Origin: Protopterus annectens
Taxonomy: Eukaryota > Chordata > Ceratodontiformes > Protopteridae
Assembly (NCBI RefSeq): GCF_019279795.1
Contig: NC_056726.1
Span: 1,018,711,969-1,018,775,968 of the forward strand
Length of the DNA stretch: 64,000 nucleotides
Reading direction: 5' to 3'
Position numbers and translations under genes: made by a program. Numbering within the stretch: the stretch's first letter is position 1; each line of letters opens with the position of its first letter. Below are positions 1-10,961 of the stretch, one piece after another. The notes under the pieces are model-generated. The model was not told where the DNA came from, searched no databases, and worked only from the letters and a program-made list of their open reading frames with translations.

Positions 1-1335
1 CCAGGGATATTGTCAGGTCACATAGAAGCTGTATTCTTGGACTTAGACAGTGCTGTTTTAATCTGTGCAGCAGTAATACTGGGTGCATGGCAATCTCCTG
101 TTAATGTGGTCCTTGGGGGGGGGGGGTAAAGTTGACACTGAATCTGTCACCAGTATATTTCCAATATCTGTTGGCTCCATATAGGAGGTACCATTGTGCT
201 TTATCTCAGAGCAAATCTGGTTATTGCAGTGGCGAGTCTTTACATAACTATAGAAGGCCTTGTGGTTGTCTTTACTATCTGCTGCAATTCTGTTTTCATA
301 GCTAGCTTTAGACGATTTGATGAGGGATCTCAATTTTTGTTGAGGCTGATAAGGGAGTTTTTCCAGTCTTGGGACTTCACCTTATTCCGCATCAGTTTCT
401 TCCTCTTGTTTTAGAGTTTGTTTATGGCAGGGGACCACCAGATTGGCTTCCTTTTTTTGGAGGAGAGCTTCTTGGTTCTGTTGGGTATGGTGAGATCCAT
501 GCATTTGTGTACGTGTTTGTACAGTGCATTGGCATATGATTCGGCAGTGATGCAACTATTCTCCATTTGCATGGATGCTGTGAAGTTAGCCACCTCTATT
601 TTTAGTAGTCCAAAGTTAGCTTTGGAGAAGTTTTTCAAAGTGGTTACCTTTGCGGGGGTAGGGTGGGTAGGAGGGATGTGGATTTCCAAGGTGATTAGTT
701 TGTGGTTGGATCTAACCAGGGAGGAGCTGACTATTGGTCTAGATCAACTGTCGCCCATGTTAGTAATGACCAGGTCAAGGATGTTGCTACCTCTAGTGTG
801 GGTAAGAATGAGCTGGTTCAGGGCACTGGAATTAATGAATTCCAGGAAACGTTGGGCAAGCGTATTGGTACATGAGCAGTTTTCCCAGTTAATGGAGGGG
901 TAGTTGAAGTCACTCAGTATGAGAGTGTTAGGTTGGACCCTAATATTCTCCAGGGTGCTTAGGAACACGGAGTGTGAGTCTTGGGACATGGTTGGGGACC
1001 TATAGCATGCTAAGACCTGAATCGCTGTCATACCCAATTTTAGCACCTGAAGTATCTCTGATGCTTTATGTTGGGCTATCAGTCTGGAGGTGTGTGCATC
1101 CTTTATGAATATGGAAACAGCGCCACCTTTGGAGTTTTGATCCATGTTCTGGAGCCTAAATGTGTGGAATTTGTTATAGCTTGGTAGTGCAGGATTGCTT
1201 TGTGCTGCTTTGAACCAGGTCTCTGCTACAGTCCAAATGTCGATGTTCTCCATTTTAGGGAGTGCTTAGAGCAAATGCATTTTGAGATTTAGACTTCTAG
1301 CATTGAGCAGCATGACCCTCAAATTGCATTTGTTT
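1..1335 (-). pseudogene. LINE ORF2 endonuclease and linker (broken, partial)
   Basis: An apurinic/apyrimidinic-type endonuclease that would nick target DNA to prime reverse transcription. Visible motifs are VMLLNARSLNLKMH at the N-terminus (before a stop near 1266), AVAETWFKA-like sequence, VLACYRSPTM, LILSDFNYPSINWEN (normally GDFN) and ILDLVITNMG. The linker with FSKANFGLLK and KPIWWSPAINKLYN follows at 411-689. The sequence runs off the window at ALSKSKNTASM, with a stop replacing Gly, just before the RT domain. Several frame changes mark it as a pseudogene. Confidence 0.85.
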
Positions 1336-1342
1336 ATAGCTG

Positions 1343-2335
1343 TTACAGTGGTAATTTGGTCTTTGGAACACAGCCTAAAAAAGGCAATATAAGGGTGGCA
1401 AGAGCCTTGGTGAGTATCCAGAAGCCCAGGGGTGACAGATGTAGGCTCTCTCTGGCAAAGCATTGAGGTCTGTCAATCATGTCATCCCAGGCAGCCAGAT
1501 ACTGGATTCCCTTGGAATGACGCCAGAAACCTAGCCAGTTGCTGAAATCAATCATTTTCTGCTTGTATTGTGGTATCATTCTAGGTGGTGGTAGGATGTT
1601 GCTCAGGGCTAGGGTCATACCCACCTGGGCTACATAATCTGAGAGCTCCTCCATGTCTCTTTTCATGTAGTCCAGGGAGGTACATCTCAGGTCATTCACA
1701 CCAACATGTACAATGACAGAGTCATATTTGTACCTGTTGTTGAGGGACCTGAGTGAGTGCATTATGTGGTGGATCCTGGCACCTGACATGCAGCTGACTG
1801 TTACTTTCTCCTTATTCAACCTAGTGAGTGGGGTGTCAGTGTGCCTCACTATCAAGTCACCTATGACTAGTGTGTTGGGCATGCTGTTTTGCCTTAGGAG
1901 CCTTGGTTGAGTGGCACACTGTTTAGGAGAGTTATGTGTCTCACAATTAGTGTTGTGTTATGGTGGCTGAGTGAGTTTCCTTGGCCTTGGAGGCCGCTGC
2001 TGTTTGGGTAGGGTTTTATTGAGAGCCTCCGTGAAGGTGGGTATTTGGTTTGTGTTTTTATATGAAGGTAGTGCTGGTGTGTGTTCTGGAGGGCTATGTG
2101 TTCCATGTGGTGTGGTGCAAGTGTTGACATTCTCCTCTTGACCAGCTATTCTGGTCTTGGCTGGAGAGTGTGTGGCTTCCAATTTGGATATATAAGTGCA
2201 TCTCTCGCAAGTCTGAGTGTTGGGAGGTAAGAGGAGAGGGTTGTCAGTGTACATGAAGCAGTTGCTACATTGCCTCAGGATGCCCAAGTTTACCAGGTTA
2301 ATAGGAAAAAGCACAGCGGACTGACCTTTAGACAT
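1343..2335 (-). pseudogene. LINE ORF1, zinc-knuckle plus SGNH esterase (broken)
   Basis: The start is set at the MSKGQ methionine (2335), shared with the copies at 28563, 54332 and 60035. Near the N-terminus is a C-x2-C ... C-x2-C motif (CSNC, CERC), probably a zinc-binding fold. The C-terminal half has the SGNH-hydrolase blocks: GDLIVRHTD (catalytic Ser of the usual GDS replaced by Leu here), HVGVNDLR, and ESLHLSPLG where other copies have DGLHLSPLG. Vertebrate CR1 and L2 LINEs are known to carry such an ORF1 esterase. N- and C-terminal halves are in different frames, and the nucleophile and the block V Asp are changed, so this copy is dead. Confidence 0.85.
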
Positions 2336-2754
2336 GCCTGGAGGGGTGGGCATTAATAATAAGTACTGGAGCTATTTCCTTGTAGAAAGTTTAGTGCTGG
2401 TAGCACTTTTGTGTGCTAGAATAATTGCTACAAGAAGTCTGGTAAAGTGCTAGACTAATAAGCTAGTAAAAGTGCAGGAGAGAACTAGCAGATCTAAGGG
2501 AAACATTAAAAAGCAGACTGTGGCACCATTCAGAAGCTTACAAATAGTCCTGGATACAGCAAGTCTGTATCTGGACTAGACTATTTACAGGAAAGGCGGG
2601 AACCAAGCACAAATGCAGGCTTTTAAACCAGGAAGTTGAAATAGATGGAAAAGCTGCCCAAACAGCCAATAAACTATACTTTCTGGACCACAAACCACTC
2701 CTGTTGTTGTAGATAGGCTACCTAGTGCTTATCACTCCCACTGATAAGCTAAAA
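2336..2754 (-). promoter_or_regulatory. 5' UTR / internal promoter region of LINE copy 1
   Basis: This 419-bp stretch ahead of ORF1 aligns by eye with 28015-28330 upstream of the copy at 28563. Shared pieces include AGTTTATTGGC, TGGGCAG, CCAGATACAGA and TGTATCCAGGACT. LINE 5' UTRs normally hold an internal promoter; that role is inferred, and no promoter motif is identified. Confidence 0.6.
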
Positions 2755-2829
2755 AGTCATCACTTTCAAGTCTTGAACCCTGGACCCTGTGTACTGCAAT
2801 CACAACAACCTACCTCTACACTATCTGAT

Positions 2830-3000
2830 CTGTCATTGTATAATAGCAATAGCCAACTCCTGGGTATGATATATTGAAGATTTACCCATGGTTGCCTTTG
2901 TTTAATCACTCGGCCTTTGCATTGTGATTAAACCACACCAACCATGAGTAAATCTTCAATATACCACACCTAATCATTGGTTATTGTTATAATACTGACT
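2830..3000. repeat. Small palindromic (MITE-like) element
   Basis: An inverted repeat of about 75 bp per arm. The left arm reads TATATTGAAGATTTACCCAT then GGTTG and TTTAATCAC; the right arm is its complement around TAAATCTTCAATATA. The loop is short, about 15 bp around 2920. A related arm recurs at 42409-42470 (GTGATTAAAC ... GGGTAAATC). No coding capacity and no clear target duplication. Best described as a non-autonomous foldback DNA element of unknown superfamily. Confidence 0.6.
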
Positions 3001-3049
3001 ATGCATCATAGAGGTGTAAAATCTTGAGTTGTATGCAAAGTATGCTCTG

Positions 3050-3352
3050 TTAGTACTGCTCATTTTTATGCAATTTGATCCTACGACTTGTTTACATGGA
3101 TTTCTTAGCTACCACTGATATACTGTATGGCTGCACAAATGTGCCTACTGTTCTTACTGTGTTAGTAATTGTATGCTATTACTTTGTTTTCTGCCATCAC
3201 ATCACATTAGTTATTTCTATGATTGTTTTTCACTCAGAAATTGTATCCATTGTTTCGCTTACTGACAACATGGGTATGTTTGCACCTGAAAAGGGTCTTG
3301 GGCCAGTGTACATGCCAAATTACCTAATGCAAACTAAAAATAAATGAATAAA
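3050..3352 (+). mobile_element. L2-like LINE 3' end fragment
   Basis: The tail CACCTGAAAAGGGTCTTGGG followed by an A-rich AAATAAATGAATAAAT end resembles the 3' ends at 3640 (minus), 14095 and 27675 (CTGCTGAAAAAGG ... AAATAAATAAA). This conserved 3' UTR and AAAT-type tail are typical of L2-type LINEs. The upstream part shows no convincing protein match. Confidence 0.5.
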
Positions 3353-3355
3353 TTG

Positions 3356-3635
3356 TTGATTTTAATGACTTCTGCCACTACTTTGCACCACAGTTTCAAC
3401 AATATCCATGGTGTCAGTTGATAGCCAGTAAAATGGGAGTATCATCAGGCAAATAAATGCATTCCATGAACACTGTGCAGCCCAAGAGCTAGTTCTTTTG
3501 TTATAAAAATGGTGTAGTTAATTTTATAAAGTGCCAAGAGGTGCCTGATATTCAACATTTGTTTATGATATTTGTCACATTTTGAAACTTGGAAGGTAAA
3601 AGTTTGGAAGCGAAATCAAAGCATTGCTTATCATT
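3356..3635. other. No recognisable feature
   Basis: AT-rich unique-looking sequence. I see no exon, RNA gene or repeat here. Confidence 0.4.
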
Positions 3636-4465
3636 TTATTTTATTTATTTATTTATATTACATTTGTTTACTGGGATGGTCCGGCTGGATGTAGGTCCTT
3701 TTTCAGCAGAGGCCCGGTAAGAAAAGTTCCACATAAACAATTACATAGCCAGTAATCAATGTTTAACAGACAATACACAATAAACAATGTTTACAGAATA
3801 ACAGTATAATATAACATTACAATCTTGACTTGACATTGGCTCCTTGGGATATTAAGTACATTATACAGTAATCATCTGATTTGCAACATTCACAGTAATA
3901 AAATCCTGACAAGAAATTACATTAAATCAGTGTTGACAAATACTCTAATGAACAGATAGTTTAGCAGAAGGCTTAACATTGTAAGGTGTCTTGTACAGGT
4001 TTTTGTCTTTGGTTTGTACATAATGATAAATACACTTAGTAGTACAGTACTGATAAAGAACTATTGTTTGGTAAGTGGTCTAACAATATCTGATCTATTT
4101 TTTTTAACAGGTGCTGGTGTTGCACTTCAGCATCTGACTGTCAGTAATTTGGTGGAGTGAAGCAGCTGAGAAGGATTGTGGGAGATGTGCAGAGTATAGT
4201 AGAATGGAATGGAGGGGCACTGGTGGATATATAGGTCAAGTAATAGATTGAGGGGGGTTGTTTGCATTAACCTGGGTTGTTGCAGTTGCAGAGCCAAGAG
4301 TTCATCAAATGGGTTTTTAAGGACCTTTTAAATTCATTTCTGCAGGACATGGCTGTGATGAAAGGGGGAAGTTTATTCCACTGCTTGCTATTTTGTTAGA
4401 ATAGAGGGATGAGCCAGCAGTATTGTTATCTTTAGATACTTTGAGGAGAGGTTTGTTGTTTGAGT
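3636..4465 (-). mobile_element. L2-like LINE, 3' part
   Basis: Read on the minus strand, the sequence runs from a reverse-transcriptase C-terminal region into a 3' UTR and an AAATAAATAAAT tail (3640-3660). The coding remnant near 4310-4400 has a WNKLP-like block followed by RNEFKRSLKTHL-type sequence, usual at the end of LINE RT proteins. The 3' UTR has CTCTGCTGAAAAAGGACC, shared with the fragments at 14095 and 27675. Stops interrupt the coding part. Its 5' end is cut at the foldback element starting near 4466. Confidence 0.7.
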
Positions 4466-4759
4466 GTCCCCCAGGGGAAAAAAATCGCTGTTCCGTGACC
4501 AAAACAAAAATTTAACTTTAAACTTAAACTAAATACCCCCCAATGTGAGTGGCTGTGCCTCCCACCCCCCCATTTAAATATACCCATTCCAAGATCACAC
4601 CACAGTGGAGGAAATAGCAAAGCCCCAAAACGGCCCACCAATTTTTTTCCCTGGGAAAAAGTCGATGTGCTGTGGCTTCGCTATTTTCAACTTTCAGACT
4701 TTAGGGTTCGATATTACAACATTTGTACTTGTTTTAGTTCGACGTCGTAATATAGACCC
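4466..4759. mobile_element. Foldback DNA element A (left end lost)
   Basis: The right end reads TAATATAGACCC, matching the termini of the elements at 22029-22652 and 47318-47979. The inside has a palindrome around TAGCAAAGCC ... GGCTTCGCTA and a CCCTGGGAAAAA stretch, closest to the element at 22029. The expected left GGGTCTATA terminus is missing, the sequence abutting the L2-like LINE instead. No coding capacity; probably a non-autonomous hAT-like element. Confidence 0.6.
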
Positions 4760-5239
4760 GGCAGGACAAAATGAGCTAGTCTTGGTAATAAGGGACCTAA
4801 ACTCTCAAATCAGTACAGACAGAACAGGATATTAGGATTGTCTGGTTACAAAAGGTCGGCCCAACAGGAACACTGAAAAAAAAAGACCAGTCTAGATTTG
4901 TCTGGCAGATAGCTTAATGCATCTGGTTCACCAAGAGAAAGAGTGAGCAGAGCACAACTCAGTTACATGTCTTTTAGTAAGGAAAAAACATTGGGGTCAA
5001 ATATGTGGTTACATCTTTAGCTGTAGTGAAACAGTTGTACCCCAGGATAAACTACTGGTAGCCACAATAAGCTGCAGAGTGGTCAGTGACGGTGCTAAGG
5101 TTAGTAGGGACTAGACTAAAGGCCTGGAAGTTGAATGGAATAAATGAATAGGTGTTGAAGGAAATATTCAGGGCTGTAGCACCTCTGGAAGTTAAGGAAA
5201 TAAGTGGAATCAAAGAAAGAGACATCGTCTCAAAACAGA
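4760..5239. other. No recognisable feature
   Basis: I see no gene or known repeat. The last 150 bp could be the degraded upstream part of the LINE beginning near 5240, but this is only positional. Confidence 0.3.
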
Positions 5240-5500
5240 ATGTGTGAAAATGGCATACTGTAGTAAATATATCTTGTTTACTATTACACTATGTTTTAAT
5301 AAGTTACTGTACTCTGGTAATTTTCCTGTAAGTTGGAAACTTGCAGACAAAATTAAAATTCACAAGGGGTGCTCAATGGACTGTTTATGTAATTACAGAT
5401 CTTACCTCACTGGTGGGGAAGCGTTTTGAGAGATACCTACTTTGGTTTCTCAATCATGATTTTCGGGGATGCTTCATGGATCTCACACAACATGGTTTCA
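5240..5500 (+). mobile_element. Divergent LINE reverse-transcriptase N-terminal fragment
   Basis: The translation LCFNKLLYSGNFPVSWKLAD followed by KIKIHKGCS, NYRSYL and FERYL fits the conserved LINE RT start: NxSL..G.FP..WK, then HKKG, NYRPISL and FER. A remnant of the QHGF motif follows. Wording differs clearly from the CR1-like family. It probably continues at 6600-7450 after insertions. Frameshifts and an A-rich stretch near 5505-5590 break it. Confidence 0.65.
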
Positions 5501-5569
5501 CACAAAAAAAAAAACAAAAAAAAAAACAAGTGTTCTACATTCGAAAAACCACGATGCCAAAAAACAGTG

Positions 5570-5955
5570 AAACAAAAAAAACAATCTCAGAAAAACAATG
5601 ATGAGGATGACAAGGGTTCAAAGGAAGCAAAACGAGTTTTAGCGGAAAATGTCTTTATTATTCTGCTATTTGTCTGAAGACTTAGTCAGAAATAAAAACT
5701 TGTGCTGCTACTTAATTATTTATACAAACATTAATTGACAAAGAACCAGTGAAAACGGTTGCAATTAACTCAATAGTTAACTGTTAGTGCATCACATAAT
5801 ATTAATACATGGTTTTCTATTAGATCAAAAGCATTTAATATTTGCTTTCATTAAGTCCAGGTGGAATATGAGTGGCCAAACGAATTTGCCACTCAACTTC
5901 TTTCATCTCAAGCTGGCTTTGGAAATTACCTCCCCTTAAATCTTGAGGAACAACA
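5570..5955 (-). mobile_element. Penelope-like element fragment P3 (3' end)
   Basis: On the minus strand, 5945 to 5830 encodes the C-terminal part of a Penelope GIY-YIG protein: a GGN stretch, then EVEWQIRLATHIPPGLN. The copies at 39462 (ELLWQLR...PPGLN) and 10100 (ELDWIIRL...GLN) correspond. Downstream, 5690 to 5630 holds CTGACTAAGTCTTCAGAC, a decayed counterpart of the hammerhead region of the element at 39056. RT and the main EN domain are missing. Confidence 0.65.
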
Positions 5956-5959
5956 TTAA

Positions 5960-6578
5960 GACCAAGGGCAGACCATGCTTACTGAATCTGGTAGATTTCT
6001 TTGATGAAGTCACTAAGGACATGAATGAGGGTAAAATGCTACATACCACCTACCTCGACCTTGCCAAGGCATTCGACACAATTCCCTGCTTAGGTACTAT
6101 AAATAAACTCACAGAACTGGGCATAAATCCCCGTGTCACCAGACAGATAGCCAGCTGGCTCACAGACAGGACATATGTGGTTAAAGTGGGTGAACACAGA
6201 TCCAGTAAGATGCCAGCTAACCTACGAACCTATGAAATCCAACACTGATGGAGCTGCTACACATCCACAAGTCAAACAGCACAAGGGTCACCCGATCTAG
6301 GGATCTAAACTTAGTGACTTCCTGTTCATATTAAGCAGAGCCCTTCTCTGGCCCTCATCAAACACTATTTGGATCAATGGATGTGGAATCAAAAATTCAC
6401 ACCTGGGGTAGTGCCTATGTCTCTTATGGACAGAGGCCATCTGTAAGATACTTAATACACAGGCACAAATCTATGCCATCCTCTTGACCCTAGGGGTCAT
6501 ATATGGGGTAAAATCTGGTTGTTTTGGCCAAACTTGTAAGGCCATTAAGCCGTTAGCCTAGTAATCTCCTATGAACCT
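5960..6578 (+). mobile_element. CR1-like LINE copy 2 (truncated, internally deleted)
   Basis: Begins in RT at GRPCLLNLVDFF and runs through YLDLAKAFDTIP (motif A) to ASWLTDRTYVVKVGE. It then jumps near 6205 to the far C-terminus (LDQWMWNQKFTPGVVPMSLM), so motifs B, C (FADD) and D are deleted. The 3' UTR follows and the copy ends in CCTATGAACCTATAAA, the family tail. It sits between two pieces of the divergent LINE (5240, 6600). Confidence 0.85.
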
Positions 6579-6599
6579 ATAAATCTATTGCATCTAGCT

Positions 6600-7450
6600 A
6601 GCTTGAAGTGAACAAAGGTTTCTCCGAGGGCTCAGTACTAAGTCCACATTTGTTTAAGCTGATATTCTTATTTACTCTTAAAATAACAAACATCTGAATG
6701 GCTGAGTATTTGGATGATATCAAACTAGGTTGTGTTATTATCTACACAGAAGATCTCGACCATTTTAATATTTATCTGTGTCTGGTGGCCAAAAGGTTAG
6801 ATCTTTATGTGTTACAGAAGTTGACAGAATATAAGGATTTAGGTATTATTATTGTATGTAGTAATTTTAGATGTAGGACTAATGCCTTAAAAGTTAAAGC
6901 TAAGACACTAAAAATTATGGTTTAATTCTAAAACCTTTACAACAAGAAACAAAGTCTTTTGAGGTTGTTCTTAACATGTGTTAGATCTATTATTGAGTAC
7001 AACATGTTGTTGTGTTCTTATAAGAAAGGAGATGTCTTTGTTTTAGAAGGTATTCAACAAAAATTTAAAAGATGTATCACTACTTGTAGAGATAAATCAT
7101 ATCCATCTATCCTGGAATGTTTAGGCCTTTTTAAAATCAGTTATAGATATGTGAGGTATAAACTCTGTTTAGCCTACAGAGGACTTTGAAATGAAGAATA
7201 TTGATCAATACTAAATACTGAATTGATAAATAGAAATGCATTAACCAGAGGTGCATGTTTTACTTTTAGAACAGAGGAGACAAGGACAGTTTTAAGAGCA
7301 AGCTATTTAATGCAGTCATTGGTTCGACTATGAAATAAGAGTCCCTCTACATATTTGACAATCTCCCTCTTTGGAAGTATTTATAAAACAACTAGACACT
7401 TGGATGGGTCCCAGGGTATATACCTCCATTGAGGTGTCAGTGTTTTGAGT
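6600..7450 (+). mobile_element. Divergent LINE reverse-transcriptase C-terminal fragment
   Basis: The start reads GSVLSPHLFKLI (motif B), then EYLDDIKLG, the position of the catalytic [FY]xDD box but with LDD. After frame changes come RSIIEYNMLL and a final region with LEGIQQKFKR, TCRDKSYPSILE and CLGLFKISYRYVRYKLCL, matching the usual LINE order RSIEY, LE.VQ....R, L..LGL.SL..RR. Probably the 3' continuation of the fragment at 5240, separated by P3 and CR1-like copy 2. Confidence 0.65.
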
Positions 7451-7539
7451 GACCCTTGGGCTTTATGCAAGAGGAAATTAACTATTAAAGTACTGAACAC
7501 ATATGCAGATAACCCAGGTGTGAAAAATAAGGCTCATAA

Positions 7540-8470
7540 AGAAAGCTGGCAGCAGAATGCAGATGTCCAAGAAGTTATCTAATGAAAGAAGTGCAAGACA
7601 AAGTCCGAAACAGTAAAGGCACTCCATGCTAAGAGGGAATACTGGTTAGCAAACAAAGAAGCTAAGAGAGCAGTCACACTAGCAAAAAAAATGTGTCAGA
7701 GAACCTTTACCAGCTTCTAGAAAGTCACTAGAAGCTCTCCCACAAAATTCCTGGGGTAATTGATATATGCTGCTGAATGATTTACACTCAACCAGCTGCT
7801 TAAATTGGCATGGGCAGATGTGAAAATTGACTCATAATGGCACAAAGAAGCTCTATCAGGCTGTAAACTGAAATAGAAGAGAAAGTAGTGGAAGTGAGGT
7901 ATGTGGGAGATGTAGTTGAGGAGGGAAGTCTATATGAGGAATTCAGAGATAGAATATGAGGTATAGCAGACAAATGGCATTAAGTGTCAAGTGTAAGGTG
8001 TGAGAAAAGACAAAAAAAGCAGTAAAGTAAGGTGTAAAAAAACAGTACCACAGCCAGTAGTTCTGTATGGCATATAAACCTGTGAAATGAAGGCAGAGCA
8101 ACTACGGACGTTTTTGGTGATGGATGGGTAGTAGATTACACACTATAGAGCAGATGACGAAATGATGACATCAAAATGGAAATTAAAGTAGCCCTAGCTA
8201 CACAGAAGGTCAAGGAGAGCAGAGAATGCTGATTCTGTCACACGTACAGGAAAAGACAAGATGATTTGGTAAAGCAGATTTGGGACGGATAGGAAGAAGG
8301 CAAGAAAAGACAAGGTCCTGCCAAGAACTGGATGGATTGTGTGAGAGAAGACCTGCAACTGGTGGGCATTACTTTTGAAAAGGTAGGAGAGTGACTGCAA
8401 AATAAAGAGAAGTGATGACAGTTGATGAGAAAAGGGTGCAATGACAATGAAAACATCTAAGAACAAGTAA
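7540..8470 (+). mobile_element. Degraded LINE of another clade (linker and C-terminus)
   Basis: Around 7600 a frame reads KALHAKREYWLANKEAKRAV, the lysine-rich linker of many LINE polyproteins. Around 8040-8400 broken frames give VVLYGI.T..KAEQLR and then a KMIW..R....KARKDKVLPRTGWIV.EKT pattern. This resembles the VLLYGSETW ... GRP...W.D.V.EDL ending of RTE-like or Jockey-like LINEs. Many stops; clade not assigned. Confidence 0.5.
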
Positions 8471-8939
8471 AGACATAAACATACTCGTTGCATGACAAGC
8501 AGCTCACTTATTTCATTTATTTTTTAGTTTATTGATGTTTATATTAGGATTTGTTTGTTTTATACTTTAGTTATTTTTAGTTTATTTGTTTTTATCTAGG
8601 TTGTATAGACTCTGGTTTCTTTTGCCAGTAATAGTGTTTTCTAATTGTTACTTATATTTAGTTGCATTTTTAGTTTTGTTTTCTTTTTTCCATTTTAATA
8701 AGAAGAAATTTAATTTGTAGGGGCATTGATTTAAAATGGCAGTGTTTTTTCCTGTACTGAAATTCTGCCTGGAATTCAGAATAACTAGTAAACCCTAGCA
8801 TGACTGACCATCTTGTCATAGTAACTCTTTCCAATTCAGTGACCGGCCAACTGCAGTGATATTCCTCGTTTAGGAGAATCACTGTGGTGGGTGATCCTGC
8901 AGGCATTCTTGAGAGTGGCCAATACTAATTAACTAAGTG

Positions 8940-9180
8940 CTCTCCCCACATACTGCCTGCTGTAATTTACATGTGCTGTTTAGTGATTCAGAGACTCACC
9001 CAGCTGCATAAATTAGCATGGATGGGCTTGAAATTTAACTCAGCCAAAATACAGTGGTCATCCATTGTAGTAAGTGGGAAAAACTGTATTGTAGATCAGT
9101 TTGTCAAGGTTCAGTGGAAAGGTGTGAGTGTGATTCTATGTGTGTGGCAGTATGTGTGCAAGTCTGCCTTGCTATAAATG
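8940..9180 (+). mobile_element. Short LINE RT remnant
   Basis: The reading RLTQLHKLAWMGLKFNSAKI resembles the stretch after the catalytic box of LINE RTs (LN.LAW..GLKFN..KT). A similar decayed stretch lies at 7780-7850, so both may come from one LINE family. Very short and unsupported beyond this motif. Confidence 0.35.
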
Positions 9181-9257
9181 GGACAGGATGAGTGTTTGTG
9201 TATGTCAGCTTCAGTAATTGCAATACAGGGGGGATTTGGTAGGGAATGGAGAGGGGG

Positions 9258-9259
<2 letters not shown>

Positions 9260-9326
<67 letters not shown>

Positions 9327-9336
9327 ATGTGTGTAT
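9260..9336. repeat. (TG)n microsatellite
   Basis: About 33 uninterrupted GT units followed by a CATGTGTGTATG end. The open frames over it are artefacts of the dinucleotide repeat. Confidence 0.98.
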
Positions 9337-9739
9337 GCTGGGATGCCTTTCAGTCTTTCTCATTGCAACTAAAGCCATTCCTTTTGATGATCACATAAAC
9401 TGATCTATCTGAAGTAGGGAAATTAGGTGAAAGCTGATCCATCTTTCAGAATTATAGGGTGTGTGTTTGAATTTTGTACGTTCACCATATGAAGTTACTT
9501 TTTTGCATTGTTGAGAAAGTGGAATATGAGGTCATTGGACCACAGCTACCAGTATGACTTTGTCATAGGCCATGTGGATGTAAATGACCTGAGACTTACC
9601 TCCCTAAGTTATATGAAGAGAGACATTATGGAGCTCTTGGACCATATGTCCCAGGATGGCATAAGCTTAGCACTGAGCAGCATTCTACCTTCTCCAAGGA
9701 TGATGCCACAACATGGACAATAGATAAATGACAGCAACA

Positions 9740-10205
9740 AACAGATGAAGGAGGCTCCGGACCACAGCAAATCCAATCATTAAATTATTTATTCAGTAAA
9801 AGGTGAGCGCTCTTGCAGCCAAAAGGCCACTTCATCAGACAATGCATAGAACTCATTCAGACTATTTAAATACAAACTAGCCAATCAACTTGCTTCTCCT
9901 CTTAATGGAAATTAACATTTAAAAACACATTTCATAAAAAAGGCATTTCATAAAAAAGACATTTCATAATATACATTTGATAAAACCATTCAATAAAATA
10001 TTCAGTAAGATATACATATTTTATTTTATTTATTTATTTCATGAGCGGTCTATTTATCAAAGTAGGTTTAATAGAATTGTTTTCATTTAAACCACTTGCC
10101 ATATTAGCCTTTAACCTAATAATCCAATCCAGTTCTTTTGCCTCCACCCTGTTTCTAATAGCACCCCTTCTATTTCCTATGGACAATACATAATTGAATT
10201 TAAGA
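9740..10205 (-). mobile_element. Penelope-like element fragment P4
   Basis: On the minus strand, 10180 to 10040 encodes the EN C-terminus: GAIRNRVEAKELDWIIRLKA (the EL.W..RL block) then GLN and a terminal RPLMK followed by a stop. Further on, 9847 to 9790 holds a hammerhead-like block (CTGATGA, GTGGCC stem, then CAAGAGCGCTC). RT is absent. It interrupts the ORF1 of LINE copy 3. Confidence 0.75.
9792..9842 (-). ncRNA. Decayed hammerhead ribozyme of P4
   Basis: CTGATGA is intact, followed by GTGGCC, a TTTT loop and GGCTGC as stem II. Where GAAA is expected the sequence is AAGA, and GCGCTC follows as in the intact copies at 39090 and 41091. The broken GAAA box suggests it no longer cleaves. Confidence 0.5.
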
Positions 10206-10699
10206 TAGGTTTACCTTCTGGTGTCATTCCAAGGGAGTACAGTATTCGTCAGCATGGGAGGATGTGGTTGATATACCACAGTGCTTTGCCAAGGATGGTC
10301 TGCGCTTGTTTGTTGTGGGCTTGTGAATATTGGAGAAAACGTCTTTCCCCATAGTGCCTTTTTTAGAAAATGCCAAACAGGCAAACCTTCCAACATAGCA
10401 AAGCCAACCCAAGGGAATCTAAGGATGTCACTGCTCAATGCCAAAAGTCTAAACTGAAACTTCACTCCCTTCAAGCTCTCATCACCTTAGAGGATGCAGA
10501 CATCTGTGTAGTTACCAAGACATGGTTAAAAAACATGGACAGCACCCCAGCAGTGCAAGGCTATACTGTCCCCCATACATTTAGGCCAGCTACTGCATAG
10601 GCAGGGCCTAAAGGTGAAGGTCTGTCTATCTACATCAGTAACAAGGTCACCTGTATTGGGCCCATGCATTCTGTCCTTTTTTATCAGTTTAGTTTTCTC

Positions 10700-10960
10700 A
10701 TGGTTGGATATTAAACAGCAAAGGGAGTAGCAAAGACATAATATAAATCTGCATTAATTAGATAAATATTATGCTTGTTAACCCATTAGGGTATGATTAC
10801 TATTAGTATGTTTTGATAATCTTGCATTAATTAGAGTTTTGCATTTAATCTGTAAAATATATAAATCAAGTATCAAAACATAAAGTTACACAGTTTAAAG
10901 TGACAGGTTACAGATTAGCCTGTTGCAATGAAATCAATAGTGAGAGTTACAGTGATTTTT
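10700..10960. other. No recognisable feature
   Basis: AT-rich sequence between LINE copy 3 and the L2-like LINE. No gene or repeat identified. Confidence 0.35.
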
Positions 10961-10961
10961 T

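Larger units (their letters stand above)
1..2754 (-). mobile_element. CR1-like LINE copy 1 (5' half; cut by window edge)
   Basis: On the minus strand this reads 5' UTR (2754 to 2336), ORF1 (2335 to 1343), then ORF2 endonuclease and linker up to base 1, where the window cuts it just before the reverse transcriptase. It matches the plus-strand copies at 28015 and 60000 in domain order and protein motifs. The 5' end falls at an AGCTTATCAG sequence, the same point as in the copy at 28015, so this is probably a genuine full-length 5' end. Stops and frameshifts break both ORFs. The run of G at about 115-126 is the C-rich endonuclease-RT linker seen from the other strand. Confidence 0.92.
9500..10700 (+). 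mobile_element. CR1-like LINE copy 3 (old copy, split)
   Basis: Left part 9500-9735 encodes ORF1 esterase sequence (YDFVIGHVDVNDLRLTSL, where other copies have VHVGVNDLR). Right part 10206-10700 resumes with FWCHSKGVQYSSAWEDVVD, then CFAKDGLRL, ORF1 end and ORF2 start (LITLEDADICVVTKTWL). A Penelope fragment (9740-10205) separates two stretches that are adjacent in intact copies. Amino-acid divergence is higher than in most copies here. Confidence 0.8.
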
